Source: Acanthaster planci
Lineage: Eukaryota > Echinodermata > Asteroidea > Valvatida > Acanthasteridae
Length of the DNA stretch: 64,000 bases
Reading direction: 5' to 3'
Assembly: GCF_001949145.1 (NCBI RefSeq)
Contig: NW_019091418.1
Span: forward strand, 374,282 to 438,281
The notes under the pieces were generated by a model. The model did no database searches. It worked only from the letters and a program-made list of their open reading frames with translations, and was not told the origin of the DNA. The translations under genes were made by a program, and so were the position numbers. Numbering within the stretch: position 1 is the stretch's first letter; the number at the start of each line of letters is the position of its first letter. This document shows, one piece after another, positions 1 through 13,600 of this stretch.

Positions 1-3000
1 CATTTTAAAAAGTGTTGAATCAATAAGTAAAGAGTGGTCACTGACCAAACTCATAGAAAGTGTGGACTTTAACATTTATTAAGTTAAATTTAACACTTCA
101 GATTTTAGAGTGTTAATTCTCGATATATCTCATTGTAAAGGTTTATTGGTAGTCCTTTGGCTTTATTCAGTTAGTTAAAATATAGGAGAATAGCAAGGGT
201 TGGTGGGCTTGAAGGATTAGTATATTTGTACGAGCAGGAATAAGACACAATCGGCAAAAATCTGACAGCAAATTTAAGGACCGAGTGAGCAAGGATAATG
301 TGGCGATGACCTGTCGAACAACCAGCTGAGGTGTAATACATACTAAATGAATATTTGAGCTTTTGGTTAAAGAGGTCGGTAGGGAGCATCACCGGCATCA
401 TCTGCCCCTTCTACAGCCGAATCTTGAATAGCCTATCGCGGCAAAGCTGCATGGGTCCTGCAGGCCGTTTTTAATTTCACAATGAAATAGCAAAACTCAT
501 CGGTGTACGTGATGAAAAGCACTTTCAAAGCACCTTGGGGGATGTGGAGGGGGAATCGTGCTTTAAACAAATACGACAGTAAAAGGGAAAATTGGTCAGA
601 GTACGCTTTTGTTTGGAAAGACATCTTGAGAAAAGACCTTTAGGATTACAAAGTGCGTTTTCCCTTTTGTGATTGGACCATGTTTCCCAGGGGTGTTGAG
701 TAGAGTGAAAGGTGGAAAAAGAAGAGAAAAGAAAAGAAACGAGAAGATCGCTCAGCAAATGTACGTGTCGATGACCTCGGAACCCAAACCACACATATTA
801 GGGACCACATACAAGATAAGCACCTCCGAAGAGTTTGACAAATTACCATTTGGTGTTGTTATTTGAAGAAACCAGTTACATAAATGAACGTGTGGGTGTG
901 AAAACTACACGTTGTGACTTTGAAAGTATTGTCAAACTGATAGAAATGAAGTGTAGGCCTACACATTTTGAATGTCGTGTGAAATTAGGTTACCAAGTAC
1001 GGCAACAGTAAGAAAAAAAAAGCCACCCCCCCCAAAAAAAAAACAAAACAAAACGAAAAAACAACAACAACACTAGTATGCATGCCCACACGCCCATAAG
1101 AACACTTTTATACCACGTTCGTCTCTTGACCATTCATATAAATTAGTTTTTTGGGTGTATCCTACATGTATTACCCTACTGGCCCCCTTTCAGAACAGAA
1201 TTTATCGATGATTCTGGGATCCGATTTGTAATCCTAACCATAGTGTCTGTCTAAGTTGTTTATTTAGCCTTATCTTCGCTTTGGATCGCCTGGCCGTGGT
1301 CTTTTTGCAAACTGTTGGTTTGGACAGGCAGACGTGGTCTCAAACGACATGTTTTTGACTGCGTTGAAATAATCAGTTTACAGGTGAGGATATCCATTTC
1401 ATGAAATGTTAGTTTCAAGGAACCAAGAGAAATGTAATGACAATACAGTTCCTGTGGTCAATATATCATTTAATATCAATTTCAAATACAAGACAAAATG
1501 TCATTTTTGCATTTAATAGTATTACAGGCAAATACCATATCACAAAATGGGGGTTACTTCACTGCGCACTTCGAGAGTCCAGTTCTAGATGCTAGGACAA
1601 AAGTGAAAAGAAGTAGAATAGTTCTAATTAACTTGAGATGAAATGTCTAATTCTGGCGTGTTTAATCCCTGCATGAAAAAGAGACCCCCAAACCGGATTT
1701 GGAGGCTGGTCAGCACGTGCATATATTCTATCCTTGCGCTCTGAGCAACCGTGTATTGAACGTGACAAACTAATTATTTATTCTTGCCTGAAGCCGATGA
1801 ACCGTAACTCAGTACAAATATAAGTGTAGGGATATGCGTTTTAGCAGCCGTCCAGTTGAAGTAACAGTAATTCATTCATAGAGGTCATGAATATTCAGTG
1901 GCTGTTTGTTTCATAGTACTTGCTATTACAACTACTGGGTTCTTTTTGAATAGTCTCAAATATCGTTCGTGCAAGAGTTGGACTGTCCACTTACCTCATT
2001 AGTGTAAAATCACTGTTGTCACCGTTATCTGAATAATTTAGACGATAGAGATATTTTTAATTGGGTTTTGCGAACAATGAGGGGGTGGCACCCAACACTA
2101 GAATAGCACGCACGTGGTTTCGCGCCCTCTTGCCTTGTTGCTGCCTAGATGACAACGGCATCACAAATTACTCTCTTTTCCCAGGATTTAGGGGGTAAGT
2201 CATTCGCATTTCTGCCATTGAGCTTGTCCTGCCAAGTTCATGGAAGACATTGATCTGTGTGGCTTTCAGTCTGATCTGTTCTTGCGGCTCAGGTCGAGTG
2301 ACATTTGCTGAGTGGTCAGAGTTTCTTTTTGAAGTAAAATGGCCTTTTTGTATGTAGACATCGAAAACACAGTGCTGCGTTGCATTAGACCATGGCAGCG
2401 TAACTTACTATACATGTACAGTACATGTAAAGCATAATGTGCCGTGTAGTACGGGTCGTGCGCTGAGCTCAACTGTGTACATGGGTCGTAATTACTGGAC
2501 GCGCTGCCCCTGTACTTAAATTGCATATTCTTATGAGTTGTCAAGATGGTTTTGTTTTTTGTATTTAATCCCATAGCCATTTCCTCGGCTGGTGCCCCTT
2601 AAGTATTGGTACTGCACAAGGAAAGAGGCACTCACCATTTACACTACATAGTACATCGGGGTAAGGCTGGTGTCTTTTTATGTACATGTACTTGCAAATA
2701 TGAACATGATCAGTCAGCCAATTATATCATGTCAATCATACACACATGTATTGGCCCTTGTGGGTTAGATATATGTAGTAATTGTCTTTGTGTCAGCTCA
2801 TGGATTTATGTATCTAAAATATGGATGCAACCTGTATTGTATAACAACCGCAAAGCGAGTATTATAAAAATTTTAAAACATATTTTATTGTCTACAGTTG
2901 ACACTTTTTTTTATTTTGTCTTCCTGATCTGGAATTCATAAAAATAAATTTCTGGTGGGCAACTGTACCCTGGTGGTACATTTTCTGCTGGATGATGCTC

Positions 3001-5206
3001 AATATCTCTTTACGAAGGTGAACCTGACCACCCTAAGGTTCACTGGGGGGCCGCCTCATGACATAAGCATAAAACAAAGATACAAGCAACAAGTTTATTG
3101 ATAGAATTGCCGAGGCCTCTTCGTAATCCTCGAATGAACTCCTTTCTGCTCCTCCAGCGTCCACGACCTTTGCAGATTATAAGAAAGACGAAACCCCGGC
3201 CCCTCGAAAAGCATTGAAGGAAAAACAAAATAGGGGAAAATCCCTTTTTCGCCCCGCTAAAATGTTGGTGGCAATAAAGCAAACCATCACTTTCACAACC
3301 CTCTAGAATCAGCGGTTTCGAACCCAACAGAATACGAGCCACTCTGCAAAGAAAGGTAATATATTAATGGACGTGCTTACAAAGAGTTGGCAATGAACAG
3401 GGTAGAGGAGGGGTTTAGCCGACTCAAACTTTTCCTGTACGATTTATCCAGTACAAGACTGTTTCAAAAAAAAGTGACTGAGTGCCCGAAGCAGAGGCAG
3501 TATAAAGCCAAATCACTTTAAATGCAGGCTATTAACTCAATGGGGCCACTGCAAGAACAGTCATCTGGATGGAGTGGTACCATCTGGTATGGCCAACTCC
3601 CAAAATGGCTGCACAGCGGTGACCAATTATTTGAAGCTTCAATTTCTTTTGCATCCAATCAAATATCCTCATGTAAGTACGGATCCGCGCGCAGTTTATT
3701 TCAACATTCAAGTGAGTTGTTAATATTACAAACGAACGTATTAGACTTGTCGCAGCCGAATTTCATCAACAAGTGTCATAGGGCACAATTTTATCAAATT
3801 TATGAATGCAAGGATATTCATCATTGTGTAATTTTGAATAAGAACTTACCATAACAAATACAAAAACAAAGCATATTATGTAAGTATTAATTTTAATGTA
3901 TTCAGGAAACAGTTACCCAACATTGCCATAGTTTATCATCACTTCACATCTTAACATACATCTTAAACCACTCTTGTGACGTCATCTTATTCGATAAAGT
4001 GTCGATTGTCTTAAGAATATACAGTTTTTAAAATGTACAGTTTGGACATTCTTCAAAAACTGACAGAGCAAACTCACGTTAATAGACACAGAAAAAGCAC
4101 TTGTGACAAATTACAACGTCACACACGGTGAAAAACGCTGTGCCAAATAAAGTAGATTGTTTTAGACGTCCAGTGCGGTTAACACTCAAATTTTTAGATT
4201 TGACGCGGTGACATTTTTGATGAGATTAGCGATTTTCAATTAAAGTGAGCCGCTCCTTACGTTGTACTACTTAACATGTAATGTTTTGACGTGTCTCCTT
4301 AACTTGTACATACGTTTTCCATTTTAGGTTCATTTTTATGTATCCCTTCCATTTTAGTTGTATTTCATCAATTGCTTTTCATTTTATGTTAGATTTACAT
4401 TCTAATGGTTAGGCATATTTTGTAGTATTGTTATCATTTTTCTTTGTGTATTCATTTTAAAATTCACATTTAGCCACTCTACTTTCGGTTAATTTTTAAA
4501 GAGCTTTAACTCTTTCTCTGTTATTAAACAATTTTTAAAAACAACTTCAACAATCATAATTCATGCAAAATTTTGTAGAACAGATTAATTGTTTAGAAAC
4601 TTAGGTATGATACTTCCCAGATGAATGAGATGAAATTCCAAATGCATGTATTTCCAAACGAACGAATTTTCTTTGGTAACTGAGGGGTTTCAAAGAGTAA
4701 GTACGTGCTTCCAAGGTTTTAAACGTAATCTTCATTTGAAGAGAAAGTAAACTGTTGTTCTCAAATAAGTCACTCTAGAAACTTGCTCGTTGGTGGTGAA
4801 AAAGGTCTCCAGCTCCGTACAGTCATATCGATAGTTTTTGCTAACTTTAAATGAGCATATTACCGCAACTAACATATAGATAGAAATCCATTTGAACCGT
4901 AAGACAGTGTGTGCCATGCAATACACTGATGGCGTCGACTGCATGTCTGTGTAGCTTCGTGTAAATCATCTACTGTGCTTGTGAAGGAAAACTAGTTGTG
5001 CACCCAGCCGAGGAGTTGCTCAACGGGTTGGGACAGGAATGACGCTTTTATGTACATGCAAACGTACATAACCAGCCAACGCTGGACAAATGATGAAATT
5101 CATCTCGCTGCTCTGACTCTCAAAGCATCAGGAAAGCCTTTTTGTTCTTTTCTACGATATAGACAATAATAGTGGAGGGAAGGACGTGGTTTAAGTCCGA
5201 GCTTCT
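1..5206. other. Intergenic, no gene recognised
   Basis: I see no recognisable gene here. Open frames are at most about 110 codons, resemble no family I know, and have no convincing splice sites. A low-complexity A/C-rich tract lies at about 1010-1070. A TAGGCCTA palindrome, typical of this genome, occurs at about 955. Unannotated UTRs or regulatory DNA cannot be excluded. Confidence 0.6.
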
Positions 5207-5212
5207 TTTATT
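5207..5212 (-). terminator. Polyadenylation signal AATAAA for the GPCR gene
   Basis: On the minus strand a canonical AATAAA lies about 55 bases beyond the receptor stop codon (5267-5269). It is the only perfect hexamer I saw close to that stop. The cleavage site itself cannot be seen. Confidence 0.5.
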
Positions 5213-5266
5213 TGAATCAAAGAATCTCCACCTTTTCGTCGTTTCTCCATAATCTTAACTTAATAT

Positions 5267-6380
5267 TTACTCTCCAAATCCGAGCAAGCGCTTGAGAAAA
5301 GATGATTTTCTTGGTATCTTTGAGAGTCTGCAAAGCATGATGCAGCGGCACACATGTTTAAAGTCCGGGTGTCGGGCCGTGTAAATAACAGGGTTTATAC
5401 AGCTATTGGAGAAAAGAAGTAGGCCTAAAAAGGGGACAAATTTGTTGATTCTGTCCTTGAGGACTGCGACAGTTATCAAGTAAGGTGCGCAACACATCAC
5501 GAAGAAGAAGACAACTAGCAATAAACTGAGCGTTACGTGGATGTTTCGACGGAATGGAAGCCTGAGTGGACGAATGCGCCGATTTGGAGTGCACTGGTCC
5601 GATGAGCGAGACTGCCGAAGCTGGCCTAATCTTCCCGGTAGCCTCATGGCACCCCCGACTACAGCCAGGCCCTGCTGCGGTGGAGCAGCTCCGATTCTCT
5701 CTTTGTGCCTTTTCACCCTCAACCCGACGTATACACTGCTGACGAGGACGGCAAGGAGCTGCACAGGGTAGAAGACTACCATCATGATCTTGGAGAATAC
5801 ACCAGAGCCCGGGGCAGTAGGGTTGAAGGAACAAGAACTTAGTTTATCATCGTACTCATACGCTCCAAATTCAGATAGAATGGGCAGGAGGCTGACAGTA
5901 AGAGGAATCAGCCAGGTTGTAGTGACGGTGGCTGCCAGGCAGCGACGGTCGAATAACCATCTGAGATGACTTTGGTTCTTTCGGCTAGTGATCAGAGCGC
6001 GGTGGACAGCGATTGATGCGATGTTATTCATGCTACAGCCACTACAAACGACAAGTATGAAGCCCTGGAAAGCGCAGAGTTGTTCCGAAATATTCAGCTT
6101 CTCCCTGTTTTCGCTAAGCAGGGCCAATATCATCACGGGCATACTCAGACACATGCTGATGTCTGCTATAGCCAGGTTGACCACAAACACGTTAGTAGGA
6201 GTGCGAGGTTTTACGGGAGAGAACCGGGGCCAACAGGACAACGCTGTTGCCGATCACACCGGTAAAAGAGATGAAGCTCAACAAGGCTGCCAGCAACCGC
6301 TTTTCATCATATGAATCATATACGCTTTGTATCGAACTGGCTTCAGTCGACAACCTGAAATGTGACATCTGCTTTTCCAT
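5267..6380 (-). CDS. Class A (rhodopsin-like) orphan G-protein-coupled receptor, intronless, one-base frameshift
   Basis: A seven-transmembrane receptor of about 370 residues. The ATG at 6380 is the first in frame. TM1 carries GNSVV (Asn1.50). The first inner loop is RTPTN, and TM2 has NLAIAD (Asp2.50). A cysteine precedes TM3 and pairs with one in SSCSF of outer loop 2. TM4 has its Trp, TM5 a Pro, TM6 CCAP in place of CWxP, and TM7 NPVIY followed by a Cys-rich tail that could be palmitoylated. The DRY box is degenerate (VHRAL). The overall look is melatonin/moody-like orphan class A; the ligand is unknown. The frame breaks at 6209-6212: TM1 reads in one frame up to SRK, then TM2-TM7 continue in the next, explained by one extra T in a run of four on the plus strand. 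No intron is needed. This is either an assembly error or a recent pseudogene; the rest of the frame is intact. Confidence 0.85.
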
Positions 6381-7785
6381 ATCAATCAAAGTTTGATGGC
6401 AAAGTTTTAAACACCACTTTCTTTTCAGGTTATGGGTTTATCAACTGTTGGGCTCTTTACAGTACTGTTCCAGTGTGCTGTACAAATGAAATCACGCTGC
6501 AACGGTTTAAACTCGGCAAGGTGAAATAGCAGCATATTCTAAGAACTGTCCAAATGCTGCTCAGACAACTGACCTGCACTCACGGCCGCCGACACACTTG
6601 ACACGCTCGCCATTTTTAGTATACTGTACTCTCAATTTGCATAATAGGTTAATGTGTGCTGACACCCTCGCTTATGATTGGTTGAGATATTTCGGGTAGC
6701 TAAAATCGAAAACATAAAGAAAACATAAAGAATTCCTGACAAGTTGGAAAAGGCCTCGTGGCTGAGCCGCTCGTGCATGTGGTCTCCGGTCCAGCCGCTT
6801 TGAAGTTACACATAAACACAGCCGCGAAGGCCTTGACAAAAGGCTAGGGAGGGGGAGGGAGGCAGGAACGATGTTTTTAAGGAGGAAAATTTGGACAGTC
6901 GTTTTTAGAAACAACTCCAGTTCGACCTCATCCAAGACCTGGATTCGTCACTGAACTGCACTCTTCATGAAATCATTTACGTATGGTGGCCATACATCTA
7001 CAACTTCCCCTTTATCTGTGAGTCTGCCTGGAACAGGACCCCCCCCGGTTGAGAAGAGCCATGCTGGTCGCTCGCTGGGAAGGACTGATAGCTTTGCACT
7101 GTGATTGGCTACATATTATTGTGACCTTTGACAGCGAGGTTATCACTTCATGTTATCGAATTGTTACTGATTGATTAATTTTCGGTTCACCAATGGCAAT
7201 GCTTTAGCACGGGCAAAGTAACGGCTATATGATGATAACATGGCTTTGGTACAATCATAGTGTGGTAGTTTATCTTGTCACTTAGTATCACTGATCACGT
7301 GTCTTTGGGCGATATATTTCAAATCATTGATTAACTTGATCTATTTTTTCAACAAATAAAATGCAGTGAGAATATTTTCAGCAATAAGGAAAAAAAATAT
7401 CGAATCGACAACCGCCGATTGTGTAATGCATTGAGCGAGCTCGCCCGCCTGGTAGAAATTTACCCCCAATGCTGTATGCTTCGTTAGCTGTGACCCCATG
7501 TGACGTATTTCCTTCTCTAAAGTATGTACAAGGCTATCAGCTCTTCCTAACGCCCTATTCAATCGCAGGGCGACGAGCGATTGCTGGTCTGGGGTGTTCG
7601 TTTTGTTAGTGGTGACGTTCACGCAACGCGTGTTTTTCATCTATAGTCGTTAGTGATCCAGAAAAGTGAAGTTCCTACCAAACGAGCCTCCATTGATGGG
7701 AAAATCGTGCCCTCTCTTTGTCCAGCACAGGGTCCATTGGCAGTATACACTATCTTCAGTGCTGTCACAAACCAAACTGAATGGG
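6381..7785. other. Upstream of the GPCR; nothing recognised
   Basis: About 1.4 kb 5' of the receptor. It presumably holds its promoter, but I see no clear TATA box or coding segment. Short open frames on both strands resemble no known family. Confidence 0.5.
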
Positions 7786-7880
7786 CATAACGAATTACTT
7801 ATTCGTTTCAACGAATTACTAATTCGAAATAACGAATTACTAGATTGTAATAACGAATTACTGATTCTTTTAACGAATTA
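7786..7880. repeat. Short tandem array with unit around AACGAATTACT
   Basis: Five imperfect units, each about 20 bases and built on AACGAATTACTnATTC, follow one another. The unit is partly self-complementary (GAATTA against TAATTC). This looks like a minisatellite. Confidence 0.75.
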
Positions 7881-8309
7881 AATCAATTCCTCAATAATTC
7901 AAGACTCAAATCGTGCAATATTTAGAAATTTGGCTATTTATTTGGACAGATATGGAGTCTTTTTGTAGCCCTACTCTAAACTTTGGAAATTCGTACATAT
8001 TTGAACCTATTGCATTCAATTGAATCCGATGTTTTTCCCCATAAATTCCAACATAACCAAAGCTCAAAAATAAAAAAAAAATTAAAGAAAATATTTAAAG
8101 AAATCAATTCCTAATCAATTCCTCAATAGTCCAGGACAGAAATTGTGCAGGTATTTAGAAATGTGGCTATTTATTAGAGAAGTATTGAGTCTTTTTGTAG
8201 CCCTACCCTTAATTTTAAAACAAAATCGTACATATTTCATCCTATCTCATTTGCTGCATTCCGATGTTTTCCCCTATGAATTCCAACATAACTCAAGCTC
8301 TAAAAATCT
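7881..8309 (+). repeat. Direct repeat, two diverged copies of about 190-200 bases
   Basis: 7881-8070 and 8112-8309 align over their length. Shared blocks in the same order include CAATTCCTCAATA, GAGTCTTTTTGTAGCCCTAC, TCGTACATATTT and CCGATGTTTT. The copies are about 80% alike by eye. They sit directly after the AACGAATTACT array, so the two may belong to one satellite-like locus. Confidence 0.75.
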
Positions 8310-9983
8310 AAATTTTTCGAGAAATTAATTCCACAATAAACTCTCTGCTCGGCCATATTGCCTCACTGGGTCACGCAAACCTCTGTGGGAAGTTCATTCG
8401 AGAATATGAAACCAGCTTTGGTTGATATCCTGGTACTTGTATAGAATAGAAAAAGTTACCTCAGTAAAAAGGAGTCATCAAGATTGCGCCCTATCAGTCG
8501 AATAGCTTTGTGTTTAAGATCAAAGACATTTTCAAGAGAATCTTTATTTCATTTTGTTATGAACTGGAATTTGAAACATGCTGGGTCAGACCCAGCACCC
8601 CCGTCAGGCAAAAAACCCCTTTAATAGGCTTGCATTTCTAATTTTGGGGGACAGCAAGTAAATAAAAACGATTGCTAAAACCCTGATTTTACACTATTGT
8701 AAAAGATCACCATAGCGATGATTATTTTATGAAAAGTGTTTCCCCAGCACACGTCAACAGAATGAAATGAAATAAACACTTTACTTTCTTGTCCATTTCA
8801 TGCACTTTATTATATTAGCCATAAGGAAGGAAGTTGTTTGCAAGTGGCCAGTTAAGCCATTTTACCTATATCCCACAATTGGCACATGACTCAGCGCACA
8901 TAGTAACATAACAACAAAATTCAGGGAGTCCAAACATTTCAACTGACACCTTTTATGAATATCCCAATACAATGGGCATCGTTCTTTAGCAGTCCTTGAT
9001 GCGTCGATGATGAAATGGCGTATGGTGTTCTGAATAAGTTAAAACTTCCGTAAACGATCTTGATATATGACTTCACCTAGAGGCTAAATTCTTTCCCAAC
9101 GTCTCCAAATGTTCACTCCGGTAATGATCGTCTGCTTCATTAAGCCTCTGTAAACTGTCCGCTATCCCAGAGGTATCAGTTCTTGGCAGCTTGCCAATTA
9201 TTCATTTAGGGTCTTGTAGCAAGTAACTGGAGTCCATGATATTGTCCTTAGTCCTTCCCATCGCTTTAATCGTTAACAAATCGGTTATGCAGCATGAATG
9301 AGCAGTAATTGGGAACTTTTTACAGTCAAGATAACCTTTTCAAACACAGTTTCTTTTCAAGGGGCCAATTGTTGCATAAAACACGTAAAAAAGAAAAGAA
9401 ATTGGAATTTAAATCGTAAAGAAACGACTGATACAAGTATATGTGTAAAGGAACAGCAACACTGCAGGGAAAGAGAGAAATTTTAACAGCGTGTGATCAT
9501 GAAATAAACAATAGTAAACTGCCATCAGAAGTAAAAACAAAACACTTCAAAACTGGAGAAAAACAGTAAAACGCGCTCAAATAATTACTGCCAGAAATTA
9601 AATTATAACACCTTACCCACAGATCCTGTGCCTTGATTGGCCTAGAGCTAGTCACATGGCATCCACTATTTAACATATCTTGTTTTTCACGGCTGAATAA
9701 AAAATTCAACCTTTAGCAACCAAAAAACTATACGCATGACCAACGGCATTGGTATGCACACGCATGCAGTGATGTGTTCGTTGCCTGCTGCGAGTTAGGC
9801 GCAATCAAAGTGCTAGTGTTACACAGATGGGTTCAACTATTTTGTGAAGATGTTGCTTGGAAAAGTGCTGGTACATTTAAATTTATTTCTCAATCAACGT
9901 ACCTTTTATATGTACTCAGATCAAATTGACCAGTTATCTCATAAATCAAGCTAATGCTGTTGGGAAAGTTTTAATTATAAAAC
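8310..9983. other. Intergenic, nothing recognised
   Basis: About 1.7 kb with only short open frames and no recognisable protein or RNA gene. Confidence 0.5.
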
Positions 9984-10126
9984 AAATATTGACTGGTTTA
10001 TCTCGTGGTGCGGTAAAAGTGGGACCCCAAGGTCATTCTAGTTTCCCTCTGGTACGGGAAAAAAGCTCCATGGATCACCCTGAGAGGCTATTTTTACCAT
10101 ACCACGAGATAAAGCAGTCAATATTG
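9984..10126. mobile_element. Foldback element with about 35-base inverted arms
   Basis: Arms at 9984-10018 and 10092-10126 are reverse complements with about four mismatches (core ATTGACTG, then TTTATCTCGTGGT). They enclose a loop of about 73 bases, and no coding capacity is present. This is a MITE-like hairpin. No target-site duplication was established. Confidence 0.7.
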
Positions 10127-10274
10127 GTATCTTAAAACAGTATCATATGTTAGGGGGAAAGTCTGGGCTCGATGAAATACCACAGATAGATACTATATCA
10201 ATTTGTCTTCGAATGAAACTGAAAATTCATAATAAACTGTACTAAAAACATAAGAGATGTGAAGCATCTGACAA

Positions 10275-10473
10275 GAACGAAATGACTTCCAAGCATACTG
10301 TCATTGCCATTTGAGCATAAAACTCAGTTTCGTGCCTAACACATTCTGTAATAACCCTGCATGTATTTTCTTCATCTCGATGTCAATGGACAGTGACACA
10401 TTTTCCCTTCCCTTTCCAAAAACATCATTGTTTATGCAAAAAATACTCTGTATACTCGAAAAGTCATTTAGAT
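10275..10473. mobile_element. MITE, family copy 1 (GAnCGAAATGACTT ends)
   Basis: The termini are inverted: GAACGAAATGACTT at the left, AAGTCATTTnGATC at the right. The body is colinear with a second copy at 22479-22663, sharing an AAGCATACTGTCAT block near the left end and an AAAACnTCAT...TATGCAAAA block near the right. It has no coding capacity. It lies just downstream of the first Ly6 gene. Confidence 0.65.
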
Positions 10474-10682
10474 CTCATAGGGTTAAAACAAAGAATATGA
10501 TCAATAAAACATGTTTCTTTAGATTTTGTAATAGCTTCTACGACATTCAAACATAAACAAGAGAATGATAATCCTATTAAGGGTGTAATTGATATGAAGA
10601 ACAATTGGTAGAGACAGCTGGATGGCCTCCCCGGATCTTTCCGCCTTAATGCGCCAACTCGGTTACAGGGAGCGACTGGCTT

Positions 10683-13600
10683 CTAGACGAGGAACTGCTT
10701 AGTGGCAAGGACTAAGGCGATTACAGCCGCCAGAGGGCGGACTGCACTGACGCCGTTGCAATAATCCCCTTTGCAGAGGCAGACTGACCCGTCGAAGGTA
10801 CTTCCTTGTGGAAGGGCAAAATGCTGCTTGATCACCTTTGTCGCGTCCTCACCCATAAAACACTGCGGTTCCGTCAATGTCCCCGGGGCACACGCCCTGA
10901 GTGTTCCATCATCGATCGGTACTGGACCTGTTGGGTATGGAAATCACAAAATTCAGTCTCATTGTAACACTGTAACCACGTGCTATCTCTGTGGTTGTCA
11001 TCTCACTGAATGACCCCATTCCAAAAAATATGCGATGATCATTGTGTTAACATAACTCTTACCCTTAAGTGTTCCGGCAATTGTGGCACACAGTGTTGAA
11101 GGACCAATCAACGTGTCACAGGTTACATTGGCTTTGTAAGTACTGGGTGGAAAATTAGCGCAGTCGGCATTGCCGTCGTTGGGATAGGAAACACCTGCTA
11201 TTTGGAAGCTTGCACACAGGTAGCATTTTATTGCCCCAGCTGCAAAACAGAAAGAAAACGAAGGTGATGATTGCCTGTCGCCCCAAAAGCCCTAAAACTA
11301 CCAACCCTAAAAGGCTTTGACATTTACCCTTATACCGTCTGAGTGTTTCAGCAGTGCATTTCATGTGCATACCTTTGAAGAAAACATCACCGTTTATCAG
11401 ACAGGGCAACTTCTTAACATGACTATAATGTGGGATAAAGTATACATGTAAGACCAAAGTGAGAGTTAATGAATGAATAATGACAATATCAAAGTAAACC
11501 ATTCCCTTGAATTTCGATTTGAAATTCCTTTATACAGCTTCAACAACGGATCATTCCAAGTCTGGCATGGATATAAACGTCCCTCTTTTAATCTGTAAGA
11601 GACTCCTCGGCTAGTCTGTGGCCCTTCCCCTATACATCACTGTAATCAACCTATTCGGTTTTATTCAAGCTTTCGTAACGAAATGGAAATGTAAGAAAAA
11701 TTAAATAACTGAAAAATACCCTATGTATTCCAAAACGAACATTATCCAAATTTTTGAAAAACGTACAAAATGAAGAAATTCATACAGTATCATTGTTTTT
11801 ACAGTTTATCTTAGGGTCCTTGGGTTAAAAACGTTATACTCTGACCCCAGTTTTCAACAGATGGCACTCTTTTCCCTGTTCTGTGGTATTTTGTGGGATA
11901 CGGCACTCAGAATAAGAAACACTTAAATCCCGTCTACCTATTAAATTCTGAATAGAAAAAGTCTTGTGACAAAGTTTACTCTTTTTCAAATGTTGATATA
12001 TAAATTTGTGAACGACAGAGGAGGCACTGAACCTCCTTAAAGTTAAGAACGTTTTTCTTAGATATTCTGTACAGAGGACTTTTCCTCTGGGGTGACAGGG
12101 ATCAGCGAGCCCACAAAAACTACTCGGTTTGTTTTTCTTTCTCCTTTCCATTATTGTTAGGTGACCAGGCACCATCAAGCACTATCCAGGCACCTATGGG
12201 CTTTATTTCAGACTGTGGTGAAAAAACCCTGCATTGCCACCTACTCTACCATTCAATTTTAACCCCCCTCCCCCGGTAGAAATCTGATGAACACGTCAAA
12301 GAGATGATGAAGACTTACTAAAGTTAATAAATCTAGATTTACTTGAAACTTTTGTACATCTACATTTATTTGAAACTTCGTAATAACATCAGGTTAATTT
12401 TCAAGATGTCTGTGCATTTGTGTCATCACCCGGACGTCATCAGGTATAACATTACAAGCAATTAAAGTTCAAAATATAAAGAAATATTTTCAACTAAAAC
12501 TTTACAACCGATGAAGATAACACATCCACATTTGGAGACATGGCTATTAAATCTTGGCCACCATTACAGGTATGTCGAGGGAAAAGTCCCATGACTTCGA
12601 CTTCCAGGATAAAAGGAAAGAAAAATGCAAGCTATATGACTAGAACTTAAACATGGAGGGGTTCTGCTTTACCCAGTCAAGGTGAAAAATGTCCGTAGTT
12701 GTATGCTGGACCCTATGTAGGAATTGCTGGGTCAGAATATGAAAGAGCGCCCTCTTATGGCTCTTCGAGAAGTTTTTTTTTTACGTACGAGATTTGAAGG
12801 CATATTCTCACGAAAGTGGACGAAAACCACGTGTTAGATACAAATTGTTTTGTACACACTGCAATAACGAGAACAACTTTAATGCCAACGACATGACTCA
12901 CATTCCCTGACGTCATCAAATAAACAATCAGTATTTTCCAATGAAACTCTTATTTGTAGCTCAAACACGTTCCGTCTAGTCTTAACCTTTTCTGTTAAAA
13001 CGTGTCGACAGGATTGACTGCATAAAAAGGGTCGGTCGACGATAGGGTCAGTCGAAAATGAGAACCATTAGATTTAAAAGGGAAATGGACGCCGCAGTGA
13101 TTGATTGTCGACGGAAAAATAGCTAACTTACCCCTCTGTGCTGCCATGAAGACGAAAAACAACACAAATAATCTGGCTCCTTGGAGAAACGAACAAAATA
13201 TGAAGGTCAGTGCCGTAATTGGAACTTAAAGGAAAGAAATGAAAGTGGTTTCTTTCTACGTATGAATTCAACTGCAAAAGTAGAATACCTGTATTACAGG
13301 TAATTCAAAACTAATGTGACGAACACGGGGGAATAAATCGGAACATTCGTCCTTTCTGTAATACTTTTTTTCCATTTCACAGTTTCTTTTTATTGCTCAA
13401 TTTTATTCAGCACTGGTGCAGTGCCAGTGTTAGACAGTATTAGACATATTTATTTTCATATTGAGTTATTTGTCTCATCTTCAAGGGAGATGATAGTGCC
13501 TAAATCTACATACACCTAAAGATGATGTTGATTTGTCTGCTAGAATCTTTCCGTATGCACACGACCTACACGTAAATGTCGCTCGTTGCGCGTGTTGGCC

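Noticed and set aside
3040-3342. Minus-strand frame of 100 codons
   Set aside because: Basic and cysteine-bearing but with no family resemblance or neighbouring exon; not supported.
5403-6314. Other open frames (61-143 codons) on both strands of the GPCR
   Set aside because: Shadows of the receptor frame; they carry no domain features.
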